Below are positions 36,284 to 47,400 of a stretch of DNA of 64,000 nt, one piece after another. A program made the position numbers and the translations under genes. Source of the DNA: Planctomycetota bacterium (lineage in GTDB: Bacteria; Planctomycetota; UBA1135; GCA-002686595); contig JAEUHZ010000028.1 of assembly GCA_016795205.1 (NCBI GenBank), forward strand, positions 124,001 through 188,000, given 5' to 3'. Within the stretch, counting starts at the first letter, position 1; each line of letters opens with the position of its first letter. Under the pieces are notes generated by a model. It worked only from the letters and a program-made list of their open reading frames with translations. It had not been told where the DNA came from and made no database searches.

Positions 36284-39200
36284 TCAACCCGTCGGACCCG
36301 AGAGGACCCACCCCGCCCAATCACGCGGCCCGTACCGGGGCCGTCCGGCTTCGTCGGTGGCCGCCCGCAGGCGCTGCTTGGCGTTCCACAGCGCGGCGCG
36401 CGGATCCTGCTTGTGAATCCACAGGCGGCGATAGACGTCGAGCATGAGCTCGGCCGTCGACTCGTCGGGCACGCGCCACAGGGACGTCACGACGCGGCGC
36501 GCACCCGCGCGGTGCAGCGCGGTCCGCAGCGAGGCCAGGGAGAGGCCCGCGCGGCGCACGCCGACGCCGGTCTCGCAGGCGGACAGGACCGCCAACTCGC
36601 AGCGCCGCAGGTCCCAGGCCGCGAGTTCCTCGCCCGAGACGCGCCCCGCCGGCGGATGCAGGCCGTCCGCGATCGCGTTCGCGCCCGAGAAGGCCAGCCC
36701 CGAGAGGAGCAGCGGCGAGGCTCGCCGCACCAGCTCGCGCGCGTCGCTGGCGAAGAGCCCGCTCCCCGCGTCGAGCAGGGACCGACGCTCGCCCACCGGC
36801 ACGGACTCGGGCGCGAACCAGCCGTGCGTGGCGCAGTGCAGGTAGACGGCGGAGACCGCAGCGCGCTCGACGGCCTCGCGACTGGCCGCGGCCCCGCGCA
36901 AGGCGGTGCGCACCGCGTCGGCGCCGAAGGCGCGCTCGTGGTAGGCGACGATCGCCGCGATCTCGGCGTCCGAGGCCGGCAGCGGCGGGAAGCCCGGGTC
37001 CCAGACGCTCCGTGGCGGGTGCTCGGCCGCGGGATCGAAGCCCGCGTCGAAGTCGAGCCCGCCGACAGCGAGCAGGGGCCCGGGCCCCAGCCCGGGCAGT
37101 CCCGCCACGAGGTCGTGCGCGCCGCGCACGACCTCGAACCGCCGTTCGTCCCCGGCGCGACCGCCCGCGGATTCCAGCGGCAGCGCGTCGAAGGGCACCA
37201 GGTGGAGCGCACCCTCTGGCACGATGGCCAGGTGCTGGATTCCCGTCAGGAATGGCTCGAGGGGGTCGAGGACCAGCGAGCGCAGGGCGCGACCCGCGTC
37301 GAGCTCCGGCGCCTCATCGGGCCGCGTGAGCCCGCGCTCGCGGGGCGCGAGCAGCGCCGTGCGCCACAGATCGACGGCGCGCTCGACCGCGCTCGCCGTG
37401 CCGATCTCGGCTCGCTCCAGCCGGCCGTCTGCGCGCAGGACGAACGCGACGACGCGCTCTTCCTCGGCGAGCGCGCCCCCCTCCTGCGGTGTGCAACGCG
37501 TGTAGGTGCCGAAGGAGACGTAGGCGCGGTCCGCGACCAGGCGCCGCGCGAACTCGCGCACCCCGAGGACGGGCGCCGCGCCCGCGGACGGCGCGGCGTG
37601 CGCGAGCTGCAACGCGTCCAGGCGCCGGCGGAGGCTGGCGAGCTCCGCAGCCGGAGCCCCCACCGCGGCTGCGCGCGCCAGCTCGGTCGTCGCGGCGCGC
37701 ACTGCGGCGTGCCTGGCGCTCTCAGCGGGCCCGCCGGGCAGGTGGCGCGAGCCGCCCTCGGGCGCGAGCCGCAGGGCTTCGACGAGCTCGAACGCGCGGC
37801 GCGAGAGCTCCGCATCGGGCCCCGCTTCGCGCACGGGGAGCGCGAGCGAGAGCAGCGTCGAGATGTCGTCCGCTGCGGCGCCCACGCGCTCGTCGAGCTC
37901 GCGCGGGGCAAGCCATTCGGGCCAGGAGCGCGCGGCGCGCTCGAGCGCGTCGGCGAGTGCCGCGGCAGCCGAACGCGCCTCCGCGACGCGGCCCAGGCGC
38001 GCCAGGCTCCAGGCCAGATTGCGCCGCGAGAGCAAGAGGTCGGGATGATCCGGCGGCAAGGTCCGCTCGCGCAGGGCCAGCACCTGCTCCAGCTCGGCCC
38101 GCGCCGTTGCGAGCTCTCCGAGCTCGAGCAAGGTCACGGCCAGGTTGTTGCGCAGTCCCAGCACGCGCGGGTGCGTCGGGGGATGCTGCTCCAAGAGCCC
38201 AGCCAGCGCGCGTTGCTCGAGCTCGAGCGCGCGGCTGGGCTCCGCCTTGCGTACGACCGCGGCGAGGCTGGCCCGGGCCGTGGCCGCCGCGATCCGGTCC
38301 GCGGACGACCCCAGCGCGGCGGCCACGGCTTCGAGGATGGTGCGCGCGCTCTCGCCTTGGCCGAGATCCTCGAGGACCAGCGCCAGCGCGAGCCGCGCGT
38401 CGAGCCCCCGGCGACCAGCCGGCTCGCCGAGTTCGACCTCGCGCTCGAGCAACGCGCGGGCCTGCGGCAGGTCGCCCAGGTCGCGCAGCACGAGCGCGCG
38501 ATTCAAGCGCGCGGCCCCGAGCGTCGGATGCGGCTCGGGGAGCGTGCGCTCGAGCCCTGCCAGGGCCAGCGCCGAGAGCGCGTGCGCGCGCTGCAGGTCG
38601 CCCAGCGCGCGGCAGGGCTCGATCAGATTGATGCGCGCCAGGTGGGACGCGGGGTGATCGGAGCCATACGCGGCGAGCTGCGCCCGCAGCACGCCCTCGA
38701 GCGTCTCGAAGGCCGCCGCCGGATCGCCCAGACGCAGGCGCGCGATGCCCAGGTTCGAGAGCACGCCGACCTGGACGCTCCCCTCGCCCGGGGGCAGGGC
38801 GGCCAGCGCGCGTTCCAGGGCGCTGACCGCGGAAGCCGGGTCCCCAGCGCGCAGCGCGAGCAGCCCGCGCAGCGCGTCGGCGCGCGCGCGCAGGCCATGC
38901 GCTGGCGCGCTGTCGTCCGCCAGGGCCTCCTCGATCGCGGCCAAGCTCACGCGTGCTTCCGTGTCGCGGTCCGCGACGGCCAGGACGGCCGCCAGCTCCA
39001 GCTCGGCTGCCAGGCGCTCGGGGTCCGCGGCGGCACGCGTGCGCAGGCTCTCGGCCACGCGCTGGCGCAGCGCGATCTCCGCCACGGCGTCCCCCAGCTC
39101 GCCCACGGTCTGTGCCAGCGTGCGGCGCGCGTTCTGGATCAGCACGTCCTCCAGCGGGTGCTCGCGCTCGAGCGCCGCCAGCGCGCGCTCCTGGATCGCG

Positions 39201-39796
39201 CGCGCCGCGGCCAGCTCGCCCGCGAGGCGCAACGCGGTGCCCAGGTTGAGCCGCGCACGCTCCAGCTCGAGGCCGCCCGTCGCACCGCGGGCCTCGGCCG
39301 ACTCGAGGCCCCGCCGCAGGCAGCTCGCGGCCAGCTGCGCGGCGCCGGCGCGCAGCGCCTCCGTGCCGAGCTGGAGCGCCAGCGACTCGGCGTTCACGTC
39401 GAAGTCGCGCGCGTTCGCGGGCAGCTCGGCGAACGCCGCGGCGAGCACGGCGCGCGCTCGCGCCAGATCCCCTGAAGCGCGCGCAGCGCGCGCCTCGTCG
39501 AGTCGTTCGGTCGCGGTCGCGGAGGGAGCCGGCGCCGGAGCCTGCCCGACCGCGAGCGGCTGCGCGGCAGCCAGGGCGATCAAGAGCAGACCCCGCCAGG
39601 GTGCGCGGAGCCAGAACCGGCCAGCGCGGGCTGCGGCGCGCTCGCCCGGCGTCGGGCGCCGAGCGGGCGCGCCACGGACGCGGGCCCACCCGCGAGGCTC
39701 GGTCTGCCCGGCCGCCGTGGCGCCGGCCTGGCGGGTCCGGCTCGCGCGCGGCGCCCAGCCGATCAGCCGGGGGGGGTGATCGCCCTGACCCTGCAT
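36284..39796 (-). CDS. TPR-CHAT protein (caspase-like protease fold), membrane-anchored or secreted
   Basis: An 1170-residue protein. An N-terminal basic stretch is followed by a hydrophobic helix (APWRGLLLIALAAAQPLAV), about 600 residues of TPR repeats (pattern LNLGTALRLAGELAAARAI, LRNNLAVTLLELGEL), and a C-terminal CHAT domain. The protease dyad is present: H991 in HCATHGW and C1074 in VLSACETGVG. CHAT domains are caspase-related and in known cases cleave partner proteins on activation. It follows meaB by 68 bp on the same strand, an unusual place beside acyl-CoA genes. The substrate is unknown. ATG 39796 is the only start giving the membrane helix without a long unrelated tail. Confidence 0.87.
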   Translation of the reverse strand: MQGQGDHPPRLIGWAPRASRTRQAGATAAGQTEPRGWARVRGAPARRPTPGERAAARAGRFWLRAPWRGLLLIALAAAQPLAVGQAPAPAPSATATERLDEARAARASGDLARARAVLAAAFAELPANARDFDVNAESLALQLGTEALRAGAAQLAASCLRRGLESAEARGATGGLELERARLNLGTALRLAGELAAARAIQERALAALEREHPLEDVLIQNARRTLAQTVGELGDAVAEIALRQRVAESLRTRAAADPERLAAELELAAVLAVADRDTEARVSLAAIEEALADDSAPAHGLRARADALRGLLALRAGDPASAVSALERALAALPPGEGSVQVGVLSNLGIARLRLGDPAAAFETLEGVLRAQLAAYGSDHPASHLARINLIEPCRALGDLQRAHALSALALAGLERTLPEPHPTLGAARLNRALVLRDLGDLPQARALLEREVELGEPAGRRGLDARLALALVLEDLGQGESARTILEAVAAALGSSADRIAAATARASLAAVVRKAEPSRALELEQRALAGLLEQHPPTHPRVLGLRNNLAVTLLELGELATARAELEQVLALRERTLPPDHPDLLLSRRNLAWSLARLGRVAEARSAAAALADALERAARSWPEWLAPRELDERVGAAADDISTLLSLALPVREAGPDAELSRRAFELVEALRLAPEGGSRHLPGGPAESARHAAVRAATTELARAAAVGAPAAELASLRRRLDALQLAHAAPSAGAAPVLGVREFARRLVADRAYVSFGTYTRCTPQEGGALAEEERVVAFVLRADGRLERAEIGTASAVERAVDLWRTALLAPRERGLTRPDEAPELDAGRALRSLVLDPLEPFLTGIQHLAIVPEGALHLVPFDALPLESAGGRAGDERRFEVVRGAHDLVAGLPGLGPGPLLAVGGLDFDAGFDPAAEHPPRSVWDPGFPPLPASDAEIAAIVAYHERAFGADAVRTALRGAAASREAVERAAVSAVYLHCATHGWFAPESVPVGERRSLLDAGSGLFASDARELVRRASPLLLSGLAFSGANAIADGLHPPAGRVSGEELAAWDLRRCELAVLSACETGVGVRRAGLSLASLRTALHRAGARRVVTSLWRVPDESTAELMLDVYRRLWIHKQDPRAALWNAKQRLRAATDEAGRPRYGPRDWAGWVLSGPTG

Positions 39797-39864
39797 GGCG
39801 CGAGCAGCATAGCTGCGCGGGCGACGAGCGGTTGCGCTGTGCCGCGCGCGGTGCGGACGATCGT

Positions 39865-40905
39865 TCAGCCCGCGCCGCGCAGCGCGCCGACCAGCGCGGC
39901 GGCGAGCTCGTCGACGACGTCGTAGGGCGTGCGGCCGGCAGCCAGCAGCGTGCGCGCGCGTCGTCCCTGACCGCCCTCGCTCCACAGCGCGGCGCCCAAC
40001 CGCTCCTGGAGCACCCGCTGGACCTGCGCGACGCGCTTCTCGGCCCGCACGGCGTCGAGCCCCGCCGCCTCGAGGTGCTGGCGGTGGCGCTCGAGCGCCG
40101 CCACGACGTCCTCGATGCCTTGAGACTTCCCGGCGCTGCAGCCCACGACCGGTGGGATCCAGGCGCTCCGTCCGGCGTGACGGATGTGCGCGGCCTCCTC
40201 GAGGTCGAGCAGCAGCCGGTCGGAGCCCGGCAGGTCGACCTTGTTCACCACGAGCACGTCGGCCACCTCGAGGATGCCGGCCTTCATGGCCTGGATGCCG
40301 TCGCCCGCGCCGGGACACAACACGACGAGGACCGTGTCCGTGGCCGACACGACGTCGTACTCCGCCTGGCCGACGCCCACGGTCTCGAGCAGGATCTCGT
40401 CGATCCCGAAGGCGTCGATCGCGTCGCAGGCGTCGCTCGCCGCACGCGAGAGGCCGCCGTGGCTGCCGCGGCTCGCCATCGAGCGGATGTAGACGCCGGG
40501 GTCGCTCGTGCGCTCCTCCATCCGAATGCGGTCGCCGAGCAGCGCGCCGCCCGTGATCGGGCTGGAGGGGTCGACGGCCAGGATGCCGACGGTCCGCGCC
40601 CGCGCGCGCAGGACCTTGGCCAGCTCGTTGACCAGCGTGCTCTTGCCCGCCCCCGGCGGCCCCGTGACGCCCGTGCGCCAAGCTCGCCCGACCGTGGCGT
40701 AGACCTCGCGCAGGAAGCCCGCGAACTCCGGACTGCCGTTCTCCGCCCACGAGATGGCCCGCGCCAGCGCGGCCTTCTCCCCGGCGCGAAAGCGCGCGAC
40801 GAGGCCGTTGACAACGGTGTCAGCTTGATCCTTCAACGGCTTGGACGAGCGCGGAGAGCAAGCGGTCCCTGGGGCGGGTACAGCCGTCCCGCGCGCGGGA
40901 CGCAT
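39865..40905 (-). CDS. meaB: MeaB/ArgK-type GTPase chaperone of the B12-dependent mutase
   Basis: A 346-residue G3E GTPase with Walker A TGPPGAGKST, switch DPSSPITGG, ETVGVGQAE and NKVDL. MeaB loads and protects adenosylcobalamin in methylmalonyl- or isobutyryl-CoA mutase. Family members normally begin just before RFRAGEKAALARA. Here 33 extra residues precede, encoded within the inverted-repeat element copy B (DQADTVVNG is the left arm in frame), including the only ATG. Position between an acyl-CoA dehydrogenase and the CHAT gene in a minus-strand series that also contains the mutase supports the assignment. Confidence 0.92.
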   Translation of the reverse strand: MRPARGTAVPAPGTACSPRSSKPLKDQADTVVNGLVARFRAGEKAALARAISWAENGSPEFAGFLREVYATVGRAWRTGVTGPPGAGKSTLVNELAKVLRARARTVGILAVDPSSPITGGALLGDRIRMEERTSDPGVYIRSMASRGSHGGLSRAASDACDAIDAFGIDEILLETVGVGQAEYDVVSATDTVLVVLCPGAGDGIQAMKAGILEVADVLVVNKVDLPGSDRLLLDLEEAAHIRHAGRSAWIPPVVGCSAGKSQGIEDVVAALERHRQHLEAAGLDAVRAEKRVAQVQRVLQERLGAALWSEGGQGRRARTLLAAGRTPYDVVDELAAALVGALRGAG

Positions 40906-40959
40906 CGCGCTGCGCGTGCTCCTAGGGGTTGATGAACCAAGCTGGCACCGATGTCAACG
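40806..40959. mobile_element. 154-bp foldback/MITE-like element (copy B)
   Basis: Terminal arms 40806-40830 and 40935-40959 are inverted repeats matching at 21 of 25 positions. Inside the left arm TGACA-ACGG-TGTCA is a hairpin. The centre holds a perfect 18-bp palindrome (CGTCCCGCGCGCGGGACG, 40885-40902) immediately before the meaB start codon. Read outward, the arms contain AAGCTGACACCGTT, close to AAGCTGACCCCGTT of copy A, but with opposite orientation. The element fills the spacer between an acyl-CoA dehydrogenase and meaB and provides meaB's start. Confidence 0.6.
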
Positions 40960-40961
40960 TG

Positions 40962-42107
40962 TCAACGGGCGGTGATGGCGCGGGCGATCACGATGCGCTG
41001 GATGTCGCTGGCTCCCTCGTAGATCTCCGTGATCCGGGCGTCGCGGAACAGGCGTTCGACGTGGAAGTGATCGGTGTAGCCGGCACCGCCGTGGATCTGC
41101 AGGGACTCGTCGGCGCAGAAGTTGGCGGTCTGGCTGGCGAACAGCTTGGCCTCGGCGGCGGCTTGCGAACTGCGCTCGCCGCGGTCGCGCATCCAAGCGG
41201 CCTTCATGACCAGGAGCCGGGCGGCGTCCAGGCGCGTGGCCATGTCGGCGAGCTTCCACTGGATGGCCTGGAACTCGCCGATCGGCCGGCCGAACTGCTC
41301 GCGCTCCTTGCTGTACTTGATCGCGGCCTCCAGGCACGCGCGTCCGATGCCCACCGCCTGGCTGGCGATCCCGATGCGGCCGCCGTCGAGCGTGTCCATC
41401 GCGATCCGGAAGCCGTCGTTCAGGGAACCGAGCAGGTTCGAGCGCGGCACGCGCACGTTGGAGAACTCGACCTCGGTCGTCGAGCTGCCGCGGATGCCAC
41501 ACTTCTTCTCCGGCTTGCCGACCTGGATGCCGGGCGAGTCCCCCGGGACCAGGAGCGCGCTGATGCCCTTGGCGCGCGACGTCCCCGGCTCGGTGCGGAC
41601 GTAGACCAAGAACAGCCCGGCCCAGCCTCCGTTCGTGACCCAGACCTTGGTGCCGTTGACGACGAAATCGTCCCCGTCGATACGGGCGCTGGTGCGCAAT
41701 GCTCCGGCGTCGGAGCCCGCGTTGGGCTCGGTCAGGCAGTAGGCGCCGATGACCTCGCCGCTGGAGAGCCGCGGCAACCACTCGCGCCGCTGCGCCTCGC
41801 TGCCGAACTTGCGCAGCGGAGCGCCGATCAGGCTGTTGTGCACCGAGAGTGTCACGCCGGTCGAGGCGCAGGCGCGGTTGACCTCCTCGAGCACGACGGC
41901 CAGCGCCAGGTTGCCCAGGCCCGCGCCGCCGTACTCCTCGGGGATCGTCAGCCCCCACAGGCCCAACTCGCGCAGCTTCTCGAACACCTCGCGGTCGAGC
42001 GTGCCTTGACGATCGTGCCGCGTCGCGCGCGGCAGGAGCTCCGCCTCGGCGAAGCTCCGCGCCATGTCGCGGACCAGGGTGAGTTCCTCGTTCAGCGCGA
42101 AGTCCAT
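40962..42107 (-). CDS. Acyl-CoA dehydrogenase (second of two)
   Basis: A 381-residue FAD enzyme, full family length. Motifs: [42 protein letters not shown] and IYEGASDIQRIVIARA with the catalytic-base Glu. It resembles short-chain/butyryl-CoA dehydrogenases that feed ETF. Translation starts at ATG 42107 with GAGG 8 bases upstream, 10 bp after the hydroxyacyl-CoA dehydrogenase gene. The 3' end abuts the foldback element. Confidence 0.95.
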   Translation of the reverse strand: MDFALNEELTLVRDMARSFAEAELLPRATRHDRQGTLDREVFEKLRELGLWGLTIPEEYGGAGLGNLALAVVLEEVNRACASTGVTLSVHNSLIGAPLRKFGSEAQRREWLPRLSSGEVIGAYCLTEPNAGSDAGALRTSARIDGDDFVVNGTKVWVTNGGWAGLFLVYVRTEPGTSRAKGISALLVPGDSPGIQVGKPEKKCGIRGSSTTEVEFSNVRVPRSNLLGSLNDGFRIAMDTLDGGRIGIASQAVGIGRACLEAAIKYSKEREQFGRPIGEFQAIQWKLADMATRLDAARLLVMKAAWMRDRGERSSQAAAEAKLFASQTANFCADESLQIHGGAGYTDHFHVERLFRDARITEIYEGASDIQRIVIARAITAR

Positions 42108-42117
42108 CGTGCGTGCC

Positions 42118-42990
<873 letters not shown>

Positions 42991-42991
42991 C

Positions 42992-44173
42992 TCAGGCGCG
43001 CTCCACGGACAATGAAACCGCGTTGCCGCCGCCCAGGCACAGCGAGGCCATGCCGGTCTTCGCGCCGCGTTGCTGCAGGGCATGCAGCAGCGTGGTCAGC
43101 ACGCGCGCGCCCGAGGCACCGATCGGATGGCCCAGGGCCACGGCGCCGCCGTTGACGTTGACCCGCTCGGGATCGAGGTCGAGCACGCGGATCAGCGCGA
43201 TCGACGCCACCGAGAAGGCCTCGTTGATCTCGTGCAGGTCGAACTCGCGCGGCTTCCGGCCCTGCTTGGCGGCCGCCGCGGCGATCGACTTCTCCGGCGC
43301 CATCATGACCCACTCCGGCGCGCAGCCGCCCACGGCGTAGCCCGTGATGCGCGCCAGTGGCTTCACGCCATGCTTCTTGGCTGCGTCCGCGCTCATCACG
43401 ACCAGGGCCGAGGCGCCGTCGTTGATCGAGCTGGCGTTGGCCGCCGTGACCGTGCCCTGCGGGTCGAAGGCCGGCTTGAGCTTGGCGATCGCGTCGGCGG
43501 TCGTGTCGCCCCGCACGCCCTCGTCGGCCGTGAACAGCACGGGCTCGCCCTTCTTCTGCGGGATCTTCACCGCGAACTTCTCGGCGTCGAACTTGCCGGC
43601 CGCGGCCGCCGCGCCGGCGCGCTGATGGCTGCGGGCGGCGAACTCGTCCTGCTCGCGGCGCGAGATCTCGTACTTCTTGGCGACCAGCTCGCCGGTGTTG
43701 CCCATGTGGAAGTCGTTGTAGACGTCCCACAGCCCGTCCCAGACCATCGAGTCGATCAGCTTGCCGTGGCCCAAGCGCACGCCAGCGCGCGCCTCGGGGA
43801 GCAGGTAGGGCGCGTTCGTCATGCTCTCCTGGCCGCCGGCCACGATGATCTCGGCATCGCCGGCGCGGATGGCCTGCGCGGCCAGCATCACGGACTTGAG
43901 GCCCGAGCCGCAGACCTTGTTCACCGTGAAGCTCGGCACCGTGTTCGGGATGCCCGCCGCGATGGCCGCCTGCCGCGCGGGGTTCTGGCCGATCCCGGCC
44001 GTGAGCACGTTGCCCATGATGACCTCGTCGACGAGCTCGGGCGCGATCCGTGCGCGCGTCAGGGCCTCGCGGATCGCCAACGCGCCCAAGGCCGGCGCGG
44101 TGAACCCCGAGAGGGCCCCCTGGAACTTCGCGATCGGGGTACGGCAGGCGGCGGCGATGACGACGTCTCTCAC
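42992..44173 (-). CDS. atoB: Acetyl-CoA acetyltransferase (thiolase)
   Basis: A 393-residue thiolase II. The catalytic Cys lies in [12 protein letters not shown], with [34 protein letters not shown] and CLGGGNAV (second Cys) all intact. It condenses or cleaves acetoacetyl-CoA. GTG start 44173 has GAGGAG 8 bases upstream. It is the first gene of the thiolase-hbd-acd-meaB run on the minus strand. A palindromic site lies about 75-100 bp upstream. Confidence 0.95.
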   Translation of the reverse strand: MRDVVIAAACRTPIAKFQGALSGFTAPALGALAIREALTRARIAPELVDEVIMGNVLTAGIGQNPARQAAIAAGIPNTVPSFTVNKVCGSGLKSVMLAAQAIRAGDAEIIVAGGQESMTNAPYLLPEARAGVRLGHGKLIDSMVWDGLWDVYNDFHMGNTGELVAKKYEISRREQDEFAARSHQRAGAAAAAGKFDAEKFAVKIPQKKGEPVLFTADEGVRGDTTADAIAKLKPAFDPQGTVTAANASSINDGASALVVMSADAAKKHGVKPLARITGYAVGGCAPEWVMMAPEKSIAAAAAKQGRKPREFDLHEINEAFSVASIALIRVLDLDPERVNVNGGAVALGHPIGASGARVLTTLLHALQQRGAKTGMASLCLGGGNAVSLSVERA

Positions 44174-44246
44174 GGTCGATGCTCCTCGGGAGGTGCTCGC
44201 CCGGGCGCGCCGGGGAGGCGCTGGCCGCGAGTCGAGGGCGAACAGT

Positions 44247-44273
44247 CTAGGCCGAATGAGGCCCCCGGCCTAG
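44247..44273. promoter_or_regulatory. Palindromic site upstream of the thiolase operon, possible operator
   Basis: CTAGGCCG (44247-44254) and CGGCCTAG (44266-44273) form a perfect 8-bp inverted repeat around 11 bases, 73-100 bp before the thiolase start. TetR- or GntR-like fatty-acid regulators bind sites of this shape. There is no T-run, so a terminator is less likely. No regulator gene can be assigned. Confidence 0.35.
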
Positions 44274-44318
44274 CCCGGCGGCGAGCCGGCCCACGTCGCC
44301 CTCGAGCGGGCACGTGAC

Positions 44319-44405
44319 TCAGCCGTCGGGAGCGCGCTGCGCCTCCCGGGGCACGAGGGACAGGAACGCGACCGCGGGGAACAGCACCAGGGTCTGCAGC
44401 TTCAT
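44319..44405 (-). CDS. Possible 28-aa signal-peptide-like micro-ORF
   Basis: It begins ATG 44405 and has a hydrophobic core (LQTLVLFPAVAFLSLVP) and a short polar end. A GGAG lies about 10 bases before the ATG. It follows the heme lipoprotein stop by 18 bp. It may be a real secreted micropeptide, a remnant of a truncated exported gene, or chance. Confidence 0.25.
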   Translation of the reverse strand: MKLQTLVLFPAVAFLSLVPREAQRAPDG

Positions 44406-44423
44406 CGGCGCGCTCCGCGGTCC

Positions 44424-47400
44424 TCAGCGTCGGAAGGCGGGGTGCGCCGGCGATCCGCCCGAGCGCAGGTAGGCGAACAGGTCGAGCACGCCTTCCTCGT
44501 CGAGCGCGTCGAGCAACCCGCTCGGCATGCGCGACACGGGGTACGGCCGACGCAACTCGACCTCGTCGGCCTCGATCAGGACCAGCTCGTCGCTCGGCGC
44601 GCGTCGCAGGCGGATCACGCCCTGCTGCTCGGCCTCGACGCGGCCCACGAACAGGTCGCCGCCGGCCGTGCGGATCTCGACGTCCTGGTACTGGTCGGAG
44701 ATCGCGGCGGACGGCTCGAGCAGGGCGTCGAGCAGGTCGCCGAGCCCAAAGCGCGACGAGGTCGTCGTGAGGTCGGGCCCGGTCGCGCCCCCCTCGGCGC
44801 CCACGCGATGGCAGGCGTTGCAGGTGGCGCGCGCGTAGGCCGCGCGGCCGTGCTCGTACGAGCGCGGCGTGGCCGGGCGTCCCAAGACCTCCTCGAGCTC
44901 GGCACGCGTCCACTTGCGCACGAAGGTGGCCACCGCGCCGCCGGAGGCCGAGCCCGCCTGCGGCGGCTCGAGCCGTGCAGCGAGCGCCGCGCGCTCGGGC
45001 TCGGGGATGCGCGCCACGAAGTCCTGGCGGATGCGGTCCACGTACTTCGCGAGGCTCAAGCCGCCGGCGAAGCCCCGAGCCCGCCCATCGAGGAAGTCCA
45101 GGAACCGCACGCGCGCCGCGCTCGTCCAGCCGGACTCGACCGCGCGCAGGCAGTAAGCCTCCCAGAGCGCGTCTTCCTGCGTCGCAGCGGCCTCCAGGCG
45201 GTCCAAGAGGGTCGCGACGACGTCCGGCGCAGCGAGGAAGGCGAGCAGCGCGGACGCACGCCGGTCCGCGTCGCGATCGCGGCTCGGGGTTCGGCCGGCC
45301 ACCAGGGCCGCGATGCGCGCGCGCCGCTCGGGGGGGACGACGCCGCGCGCGAACGCCACCTCGACGAGGCGCAAGGCCTCGCCGAAGGGCACGGCGCTGG
45401 TCGCGGCCAGCGCTCGGTCGAGGGCTTCCAGCGCGCGCTCGCGGTCCGGATGGTCGACGTGCACTGCGGCGAGAGCCGCGCGCACCCGTGCCCGCTCTGT
45501 GCCGCAGGCCTCCCACACGCTCGCCCACTGCGCCGCCGGTGTGTGCTCCAGCGCCACGCGCGCCGCGCCGGCCAGGAAGCGGTCGTCGCTCGCGAGCCCG
45601 CGCGCGATGCGCGCCAGCTCGTCCGGGCTGCGCTCGCGCGGAGCGTGCAGGCCCTCCAGCGCACGGCGCTCGGCCTGCGCGGCCGTGAGCGGCTCGGCGA
45701 CCGGCGAGCGCTCGTCGAGCTCGCCCGTGAACACGATCCGGTACAGCGCCGACTGCGTGCGACGTCCGCCCGTCGCGACGTACAGCGCGCCGTCGGACGC
45801 GCAGCACAGGTCGGTGACCTGGAACGGCTCGCCGCGCGCGAAGACGTCGGCTGCGCCGCTCCAACTGGATCCGTCGGGGGTCAGGCGTACGCGCCAGATG
45901 CGCCCGTAGGTCCAGTCCGCGGCGTACAGCGCGTCACGCCAGGCCTGCGGGAAGCGCGCGCGAGCTCCGAACTCGACGCCCGTCGGCGAGCCGCGCCCCA
46001 GATCGAGGACCGACGGCCAGGTGTCGAGCGAGTCCGCGGGCCACTTGCCCGAGCCGTGACGCCAGCCGAAGTCCGTGCCGCTCGCGAGGTGCAGGATGCG
46101 CGTCGGGCGGTACCAGGGCGCACCGACATCCCACTCCATGTCGCTGTCGAAGGTGAACACCTCGCCGCGTGCGTCGAAGTCGAAGTCGTAGGCATTGCGC
46201 AGGCCAGCCGCCACGATCTCGATCTGTTGGGCGTCGCGCTCGAGCCGCGCGAGCCAGCCGCCCGGCGCCAGGCGACCGACGGCGTGACCGCCGGGGTCGT
46301 CGATGCGCGGCAGGAGCAAGTCCTCGCCCCAGGTGGGCGGCACGCGCGTCGAGGTGTACGGCGGCAGATCCGTGTGGTTCCCCGCCAAGAGCCACAGCGC
46401 GCCATCGGGGCCGAGGCGCACGGCGTGCGGTCCGTGCTCGCCGGAGCCCTGGAGCTCGAGCAGCAGTTCGCTCGTGTCGAGCGCGTCGTCGCCGTCCGTG
46501 TCCGTGAGGCGATAGAGACCGCAGACGCGGCCCGGGTCGCGCTCCGAGACCACGACGTACAACGCGTCGTGTGCCCACAGGAGTCCGTGCGCGCTGCCCA
46601 GGTCGATGTCGACGCGCTCGACGCGCGTCGCGCTGGCCGGCGCTCCGCGCGGCGCGGGCGTGACACGCCACAGCGCGCCATGCTGGTCGGCAGCGTACAG
46701 CCGGCCCCGCGGGTCCTCGCACAGGGACACCCACGAGCCCTGCTCCTCGCGCGGGACCTCGTGCACGAGCTCGGCCGCGAAACCCGGTGGGAGCTCGATC
46801 GCCGCCGCGGGCAGCGCGCGCGCCGCCGACTGGGCCTCGATGCGGTCACCGCCCGGACGCGGGCCGTCCAGGGCCGCGCCCCAGGGGTCGATCCCGAAGG
46901 GCCCGAAGGCGTGCGCCGGACCGCTGCGCGCACGGTCGATCGAGGTCGGCGTGGTGCGCGTGTAGGGCGCGCCAGCGCCCAACGACGTGGCGATCCAGCT
47001 CGCGTCCGTGGCGAGGCGCACGCGGCGGCCGGCGGGGTCCTCGACGACGAGCTCGGCCCAGGCAGCCGCCGGACCGCCATCGTTGCGCGCGACGAGCGCC
47101 AGCACGTTGGCCCCGCGACGCACGTCGGACGTCACGTCGACGACGCGCGCCTCGGCCCACTCCTCGTGGTCGCCCACGAACTCGCCGTTCAGGAAGGCCC
47201 GCGCCCGGTTGTCGGCCGAGAAGCGCAGCGTGGCGCGCGCGATCGGGCGCGGCAGGTCGAAGGCCCGCTCCAGCACGACGACTTCGCTGTCCACCGGTGC
47301 CGGCCCGGCCCAGATCCACTGCGGCGGCAGGTTCCGCGGCAGGCGCGCGAGCGGCGTCGGCTGCGCGTTCGGGTCGGCGCGCACGCCCCTGGCCTCCCCG

